Assembly (NCBI GenBank): GCA_964518955.1
Contig: CAZFHS010000029.1
Span: forward strand, 1-64,000
Origin: JBDGYW01 sp964518955
GTDB lineage: Bacteria; Gemmatimonadota; Gemmatimonadetes; Gemmatimonadales; GWC2-71-9
DNA: 64,000 nt
Reading direction: 5' to 3'
Shown here: one piece after another, positions 59,524 to 64,000 of the stretch
Layout of the letters: each line of letters begins with the position of its first letter
How positions within the stretch are numbered: the stretch's first letter is position 1
Position numbers and translations under genes: made by a program
The notes under the pieces: model-generated
Told to the model about the DNA's origin: nothing
Database searches by the model: none
The model's input: the letters and a program-made list of their open reading frames with translations, nothing else

Positions 59524-60483
59524 TCAGCGGTGAGCCTCCACCAGGTCGCGCACCTGGATCATGGAGAAGCTGTACGTCCGGCCGAGCCTACCGATACGCT
59601 CAGTGATCGGGATCCGAGTGGGGATACCTAGCTCACTGTACAGAAGTATTCGTGGTACGCCGAGCGCCACTATTTCCGCTAGTGTCATTGACCCTCGAAT
59701 GTCGGCTAGACCAGCCTGGCTCTCGGCGTGATCTGTATGTGACTCCTCCTGCGCGGGTTCAGCGGCCGCAGTTGGTGCTGGGTTCTCAGGCTCTGTCAAT
59801 GTCAAAGTTCTGACATCAGACCTGGTCTCAGAATCCACCACAGTTGGCATTCTATCCTCTGGCTCCACCTCGGTAGCCCGGTCCGAGTCGTGTCCCGCTA
59901 TGCCCAACTCCACTATCGCTCGAATCTCTTCGACAGATAGACCGTTGTCCCTGGCAACACGGCCTAGCCGGTCATCTGTCGAGACATCACTCGGTAGTCC
60001 CATTTCTCGTACAAGGAACTGGAGATGTACACCAGTTGCCTCGATCACATCTCCCAGAGTCATCGACCCCTGAATGAGCTCCGCATCCGTACTCAGGTCC
60101 CAACGGGGCTCTATTGTGCCCCTCGCACTACTGCCGCTATCGACGGGACTAATCAGCGGTGCAGCAGCAATCGCCAGCAGTGCCACGAGACCGAGAATGC
60201 CGAGCCCCACCCTCGCACCAGTCCCATCTCGCGGGCGCCCCCTCAGCACGGAGACGATCCACTTCCAATGCAAGTACACATGAAGTGCCAGAGACGTAAG
60301 GAAACCAACGGAGATCCAAAAGTGGATGTTGCCCCATTGGTGGCGGTCCAGGCCCCAAAGCGTGGTGGAATGCCCACTGCCAGCAGGCAGCAGAAACTCC
60401 ATAATGATCCCGGTCGCTACCAGGAAAACGAACAGAGCGAACGCAGCGGCGTCCACCAAGAAGTTCAAGTTCGACCGTTTCAT
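59524..60483 (-). CDS. DUF4405 membrane protein with two repeat domains
   Basis: About 319 residues from ATG 60483 (MKRSNLNFLVDAA); starts at 60495 (ATG) or 60507 (TTG) are possible and the ribosome site does not decide. Three or four membrane helices with histidines (GNIHFWISVGFLTSLALHVYLHW) suggest a small b-type heme cytochrome. Two similar soluble repeats follow (GSMTLGDVIEATG... and GSMTLAEIVALG...), joined by an Ala/Glu-rich linker. It may carry electrons across the membrane; its partner is unknown. Confidence 0.72.
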   Translation of the reverse strand: MKRSNLNFLVDAAAFALFVFLVATGIIMEFLLPAGSGHSTTLWGLDRHQWGNIHFWISVGFLTSLALHVYLHWKWIVSVLRGRPRDGTGARVGLGILGLVALLAIAAAPLISPVDSGSSARGTIEPRWDLSTDAELIQGSMTLGDVIEATGVHLQFLVREMGLPSDVSTDDRLGRVARDNGLSVEEIRAIVELGIAGHDSDRATEVEPEDRMPTVVDSETRSDVRTLTLTEPENPAPTAAAEPAQEESHTDHAESQAGLADIRGSMTLAEIVALGVPRILLYSELGIPTRIPITERIGRLGRTYSFSMIQVRDLVEAHR

Positions 60484-60579
60484 CTCTCCTACCATCTCCT
60501 TTGCCAACGCCTGCGAATGATCGGCCTTGGGCGGTTCAGCAACCTCTACAATCGAAGAGGTCGAAACGTTGAACGGAGA

Positions 60580-62028
60580 CTACGACACTCCTGAGCGGAG
60601 TTGGGTCCAAGCTTTCTGACCCGCACTCGACGAGAGCCACATTTGCGCAGTGATGAGGATCGAAGATGTGAGACACCAAGCACAAGTGGCGCCAATTACA
60701 AATGGTTCCAAGAAGGTGAGGTATATGGAGAACAGCGTGCCCAATGTCGCCATGGCCAACAAAGACACTATCGCCCAGCGCGCAACTGAGTCGTTCGCGT
60801 ACCGCGAGGCAGCCCATCCCAGTGCAATCGCCACATAGCCCATGAGCCCCAACGCTCCCACGGGCAACACTCCGAACAGTCTCGCGTATTCACTCTGATT
60901 GACTGTATTGCAGTCACCTACCGGCCCGCACACCGCAGTCACCCCCGTCGCTTCTATGTACGTCAGGTAGCCAGCCACACCAACCCCAATCAGAGCAAAC
61001 ACAGGTACCAAAAGACCTCTACTCCATTCTGCTGGCATCAAATGCGGCCTGACCCAGACTACGATAACGCTGACGATCATTAGAACGAGGACCACAACAG
61101 AGAAACCGTTGCCAACGGGGTCGAGCTGAAAGTTCTCGATCATAGACAGATCACGTGTCGGCACGACGTCAAAAGCCGACGGATCGACCGCATCCGAATC
61201 CGGTGCCGCTTCCACCACCTCTTCCACTGCTGTGTCTGCAGGCACCTCGGCCAACCCTTCGTCCTCAAGGTCGCTCAATTCGGCAGCTGGCGGTGTAGCC
61301 GGCGCCTGCTCGGGCATAGGCGTCTCCTCCGGCGGAGGCACCGCACTATCCACTGCCGTTGGCGCAGGTTCGGACGTAGGCGTCTCCTCCGGCAGAGGCA
61401 CCGCACTATCCACGGCCACTGGCGCAGGTTCGGACGTAGGCGTCTCCTCCGGCGGAGGCACCGCACTATCTACCGTAACTGGCGCCGGTTCTGGGGCGAC
61501 ATCCTGCGGTTGCACTACAGCTACTTGCGCGAGTGCGGGCACTGACGCCAGAGCCTCATCCAGTCCGTCCATCACAGGCCACCCAATCCCACCATGCTCC
61601 AAGCCCTGCCGAACCAGGTCGCCGGTGCGTAGGGGAATCTCCCTTGCGCCAACCATGTACTCGTCACCGATCACCAGCCGCGGCACACCTCCTCGCTCAG
61701 GCGGGATCAGTAGGCTGCGAGCGGAGGCCATATACAGTTCGGATCCGATTGCTTTTGAAGCATCGACGAGGAGCAGCTGCAACCTGTCATTATAAAAGAG
61801 GATCAGACCGCGTTCTGGTGGAGGAACCGATTCATCGGCTATCACACTGGGTTGCCCGCCGAACTCCCGAAAAAGGGCCGGCAGGTAGCCTGTGATCACC
61901 TGATGGCAGTGCTGGCAGGTAGGTGAGAAAAACAGCACGGCCTGGGCCGTTTGCGCCTCAGTAGCGCGGATACCTCCTGCGATAGCCAGGAGTACGGCCA
62001 ACATCGCAACTCTCCGCACAAAGCGCAT
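60580..62028 (-). CDS. Thioredoxin-like and vitamin K epoxide reductase (VKOR) fusion
   Basis: About 482 residues from ATG 62028, which has GAGG upstream. A signal/anchor (VAMLAVLLAIAGGIRA) is followed by a thioredoxin-like domain with redox motif CQHC (FFSPTCQHCHQ), a Pro/Glu/Thr-rich repeat linker (about 185-260), and a C-terminal VKOR domain with four to five helices and CAWCLTSS (CxxC) plus CGPVGDC. VKOR homologs form or shuffle disulfides with quinone as acceptor, acting like DsbB with a DsbA-like partner. Order is Trx first, VKOR last. It may fold the many periplasmic cytochromes and peptidases. Confidence 0.88.
   Translation of the reverse strand: MRFVRRVAMLAVLLAIAGGIRATEAQTAQAVLFFSPTCQHCHQVITGYLPALFREFGGQPSVIADESVPPPERGLILFYNDRLQLLLVDASKAIGSELYMASARSLLIPPERGGVPRLVIGDEYMVGAREIPLRTGDLVRQGLEHGGIGWPVMDGLDEALASVPALAQVAVVQPQDVAPEPAPVTVDSAVPPPEETPTSEPAPVAVDSAVPLPEETPTSEPAPTAVDSAVPPPEETPMPEQAPATPPAAELSDLEDEGLAEVPADTAVEEVVEAAPDSDAVDPSAFDVVPTRDLSMIENFQLDPVGNGFSVVVLVLMIVSVIVVWVRPHLMPAEWSRGLLVPVFALIGVGVAGYLTYIEATGVTAVCGPVGDCNTVNQSEYARLFGVLPVGALGLMGYVAIALGWAASRYANDSVARWAIVSLLAMATLGTLFSIYLTFLEPFVIGATCAWCLTSSILITAQMWLSSSAGQKAWTQLRSGVS
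61321..61500 (-). repeat. Three 60-bp in-frame tandem repeats in the VKOR gene linker
   Basis: Three consecutive 60-bp units encode PAPVAVDSAVPxPEETPTSE-like 20-residue repeats in the linker between the thioredoxin-like and VKOR domains. Units 1 and 2 differ at few bases and unit 3 at more. The linker is acidic and proline-rich. Confidence 0.92.
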
Positions 62029-62078
62029 CTTCGATACCTCGCCGTACAGTTTGCCACTTTGCTGCCGGCAAGAGTGGT

Positions 62079-62555
62079 TCAGCCCAGATTCCCAGCTCGA
62101 CCGTCGCTTCGGCTTGGGAACGAGAGGGTGAACTTCAGCTCGCCGACACCGTCGCTCTCCCAAAGCAACGATCCCCCCTGCCCTTCAATTATGTCTCTCA
62201 CGATCGGAAGCGGAAGCCCCGTGCCTGCCTTTTTCAATTTCTCGGTAAACAACGAATCGTGAGGTCGACGATTACCGCCATCTTGGTCTTCAGCGCCAAA
62301 GGTAGCGACAGTGACTATCACTGCCCCTTCAGAATCGGCTTTGCTGACAATGTTCACGACTCCGACGCCATGCAAATGGGAAACCGCATTCACTATCATC
62401 GAGAAGAACACGTAGCGGAGCAGCGAACTATCGGCGTGTACGGATTCGACCATCGGGTCCAGTGCCTGAACCAACTGTATCTTCGAAAGCGGTATCCGCT
62501 CCGCGGCATACAGCTCCGCGGCTTCGATGACTTCGTTCACCAATACCGATTCCAT
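62079..62555 (-). CDS. HATPase-domain protein (short histidine-kinase-like)
   Basis: About 158 residues from ATG 62555 with GAGG five bases upstream; the open frame continues to 62663 but overlaps the CGGC gene. An N-box-like MIVNAVSHL and a G2-like segment GTGLPLPIVRDIIEGQGGSLLW with WESDGVGELKFTLSFP match the ATP-binding domain of histidine kinases. No HisKA domain, sensor or clear G1 box is visible, so it is either a truncated kinase or a stand-alone ATP-binding protein. It may be a remnant. Confidence 0.65.
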   Translation of the reverse strand: MESVLVNEVIEAAELYAAERIPLSKIQLVQALDPMVESVHADSSLLRYVFFSMIVNAVSHLHGVGVVNIVSKADSEGAVIVTVATFGAEDQDGGNRRPHDSLFTEKLKKAGTGLPLPIVRDIIEGQGGSLLWESDGVGELKFTLSFPSRSDGRAGNLG

Positions 62556-62581
62556 CCTAGCCTCGTCCTCCACCGCATTCG

Positions 62582-63010
62582 TCAGTCGTACGCACAACGA
62601 GTCTCCTCGGTCGATAGCAGCTCGTGCCGAGCCCCGAGTTCCGGCCACGATGACAACTCGCAATGGATTTTGCGGTACTTCTCAGGAATCGGATGTGTTC
62701 CTAAAACAACGGGAACGTTGAACTTCTTTTCCACGAAGGATTTGAAGTATTCGGTGTAGGGACACGGAGGGTACCCCACCACGAGACCAGTGGCCAGGTG
62801 AATTGCCTCGGCGCCGTTGTTGATCATCTCTTCCGGGGCATATTCGATATTTCCGCCAGGGCAACCTCCACAACTCACGAAGCCAATCACCTCCAGGTCG
62901 GCCTCTGAGGAGTATTTCGCAAATGCCCCCTCTCGTTCCCGCACGGAACGGAAACACTTGCCGCCCGCACAATCGCTGTACCTGTCGCAAATGATGATGC
63001 CAACCTTCAT
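62582..63010 (-). CDS. CGGC-domain protein
   Basis: About 142 residues from ATG 63010, with GGAGG six bases upstream. The CGGC motif occurs in FVSCGGCPGGNIEY near residue 50, with a further CAGGKC near 15 and CPYTEYFKS near 95. CGGC-domain proteins are putative metal- or redox-binding proteins of anaerobes. It is encoded with NifX-like and MinD-like genes. Confidence 0.8.
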   Translation of the reverse strand: MKVGIIICDRYSDCAGGKCFRSVREREGAFAKYSSEADLEVIGFVSCGGCPGGNIEYAPEEMINNGAEAIHLATGLVVGYPPCPYTEYFKSFVEKKFNVPVVLGTHPIPEKYRKIHCELSSWPELGARHELLSTEETRCAYD

Positions 63011-63040
63011 ATCAATCCTCCAAGGCATGCTTTTAACAAC

Positions 63041-63379
63041 TCAGTGATCACAGGTGTTTTCTCCCACTTCGAGAGTCCCGTTCAGGTGCGCCAGGACGAG
63101 TTCATCGGGCTTCTCGGGCGGAGCACCCACTATCACGTCGATGCCTTGCTCAGCGAACAGTCCTTTCGCCCTTCCGCCCATCCCACCCGCGATCACCACA
63201 TTTGCGCCTCGATCGGCGAGCCACCTCGGCAGCAAACCCGGCTGGTGGGGAGGAGCGTCGACCTCTCCTCGTTCCGTGATCTTCATCGAATCGGTGTCAG
63301 CATCTATCAGAGCGAAGCTCTGGCAGTGGCCAAAGTGAGAGCACAGCCTTCCATCGGCCAGCGGAATTGCAAACCTCAT
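63041..63379 (-). CDS. NifX/NifB-like (dinitrogenase iron-molybdenum cofactor biosynthesis) protein
   Basis: 112 residues with the family shape: FAIPLADGRLCSHFGHCQSFALID at the start and NVVIAGGMGGRAKGLF in the middle. Members bind metal clusters; many in sulfate reducers belong to gene sets with MinD-like ATPases that may assemble an Fe-Mo orange-protein complex. The MinD-like gene lies just upstream on the same strand. Confidence 0.9.
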   Translation of the reverse strand: MRFAIPLADGRLCSHFGHCQSFALIDADTDSMKITERGEVDAPPHQPGLLPRWLADRGANVVIAGGMGGRAKGLFAEQGIDVIVGAPPEKPDELVLAHLNGTLEVGENTCDH

Positions 63380-63431
63380 GATCTCAAACTCCTTCCTTGT
63401 TTTCCCAAGCTCTGTTCCGGAACCGGAGCAC

Positions 63432-64000
63432 TCAACAACCGATCCCTCTTTGCATGCAAATATCCCGCACCTTCATCCACACATTCCGCATATCGTCAGA
63501 GGCAGCTCCTCCAGCCTCCGTTGCTGATCTAGCTTCGAGCTGTGACTGCGTTACCATCTCGTCGTACCTCACCCTCCCTGCAACATCAGCATTCAACTCG
63601 ATCGCCCTCTGCTCGATCCGGTCTGCCATTGCCGGGTTCACGTCCCACTTGTTGATGCATATTGCCGCCGGGATCCCAAAGTGCTTCGTCAGTTGAAGGA
63701 CCCGTTCGAGATCGTGTTCACCCGAGACGGTCGGTTCAGTGACGATTAGCACCATCGACGCGCCCGTCACGGATGCGATCACGGGACAGCCGACACCGGG
63801 CGGCCCATCGACAATGACCAACGAATACCCTCGCACGGCTGCCACCTTCTGAGCTTCCGTGCGGACGGTCGCCACCAATTTCCCCGAGTTCCCCTCCGCA
63901 ATTCCCAACCTCGCGTGCACCATCGGGCCGGCGCGCGTATCAGAGATGAACCACTCTCCGCAATTCCGTTCGGGGAACTCGATTGCTTCCTGGGGGCAGA
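63432..64000 (-). CDS. MinD-superfamily ATPase with Fe-S insert, partial (N-terminus off the window)
   Basis: About 189 residues of the C-terminal part are visible, and the frame stays open to the right edge. It begins with CPQEAIEFPE, part of an inserted ferredoxin-like domain, then GPMVHARLGIAEGNSGKLV, the ATPase segment VIVDGPPGVGCPVIASV (Walker B-like) and VTEPTVSGEHDLERVL. This is the P-loop ATPase with ferredoxin insert found beside NifX-like genes in anaerobes. The Walker A motif is outside the window. Confidence 0.88.
   Translation of the reverse strand, partial: CPQEAIEFPERNCGEWFISDTRAGPMVHARLGIAEGNSGKLVATVRTEAQKVAAVRGYSLVIVDGPPGVGCPVIASVTGASMVLIVTEPTVSGEHDLERVLQLTKHFGIPAAICINKWDVNPAMADRIEQRAIELNADVAGRVRYDEMVTQSQLEARSATEAGGAASDDMRNVWMKVRDICMQRGIGC

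Noticed and set aside
61321..61500. Regular 60-bp repeats that could suggest a CRISPR-like array
   Set aside because: The units are contiguous, in frame and lie in the linker of the VKOR protein; there are no unique spacers.

Overview
The window is high-GC DNA from a Gram-negative, probably anaerobic bacterium. It carries a complete dissimilatory sulfate-reduction gene set: sat, aprBA, qmoABC, dsrABD, dsrC, dsrMKJOP, dsrL and dsrN, plus siroheme synthesis genes. The flanks hold secreted S9, S10 and S13 peptidases and a Gfo/Idh/MocA plus DUF1080 pair, a load common in Gemmatimonadota, Acidobacteriota and related phyla. The joint presence of DsrD and DsrL also fits such a lineage better than classical Desulfovibrio-type reducers. 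The phylum assignment is inference only.

Layout. 1-2589: 8-bp tandem repeat, enoyl-CoA hydratase, S10 carboxypeptidase. 2674-7728: the most unusual part, a module of a second DsrMK-like pair (dsrK2, dsrM2), a regulator fused to a DsrC domain, and a divergent sister regulator translationally coupled to a tandem DsrC-like protein. 7833-23077: periplasmic peptidases, a lipoprotein, a glycosyltransferase, PBP4, a membrane protein, DUF1080 and an oxidoreductase. 23124-27134: group 3b-type NiFe hydrogenase. 27233-29259: threonine synthase and two small cytosolic proteins. 29265-56179: 26 genes all on the minus strand, transcribed in the order aprB, aprA, zinc ribbon, YkgJ-like, qmoABC, sat, osmC-like, dsrC, RsbRD-like, dsrMKJOP, dsrABD, dsrL, dsrN, TauE-like, membrane protein, sirC, hemH-like/hemA fusion, multiheme cytochrome c. 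56785-59516: rex and divergent cbiX and cobA-hemD. 59524-64000: DUF4405 protein, thioredoxin/VKOR protein, HATPase fragment, CGGC protein, NifX-like protein and a partial MinD-like Fe-S ATPase.

How it works together. Sat makes APS, AprBA reduces APS to sulfite with electrons from QmoABC, and DsrAB reduces sulfite and loads sulfur on DsrC. DsrMKJOP recycles the DsrC trisulfide. DsrL may give DsrAB a link to NAD(P)H, and the group 3b hydrogenase may balance NAD(P)H against H2. HemA, CobA-HemD, SirC and CbiX cover several steps of siroheme synthesis, and DsrN would amidate it.

Main discovery candidate: the 2674-7728 module. Its three DsrC-like domains have split the two redox cysteines of DsrC. 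The fused regulator keeps only the penultimate CysA (C383), and the tandem protein keeps only CysB (C94, C206). The two transcription units diverge from well-formed promoters, and a 22-nt direct repeat overlaps one of them. I infer a DsrC-based thiol or persulfide sensing circuit. A second candidate is a five-copy CGAGA-N6-TCACG motif around rex and upstream of aprBA, likely the Rex operator of this organism.
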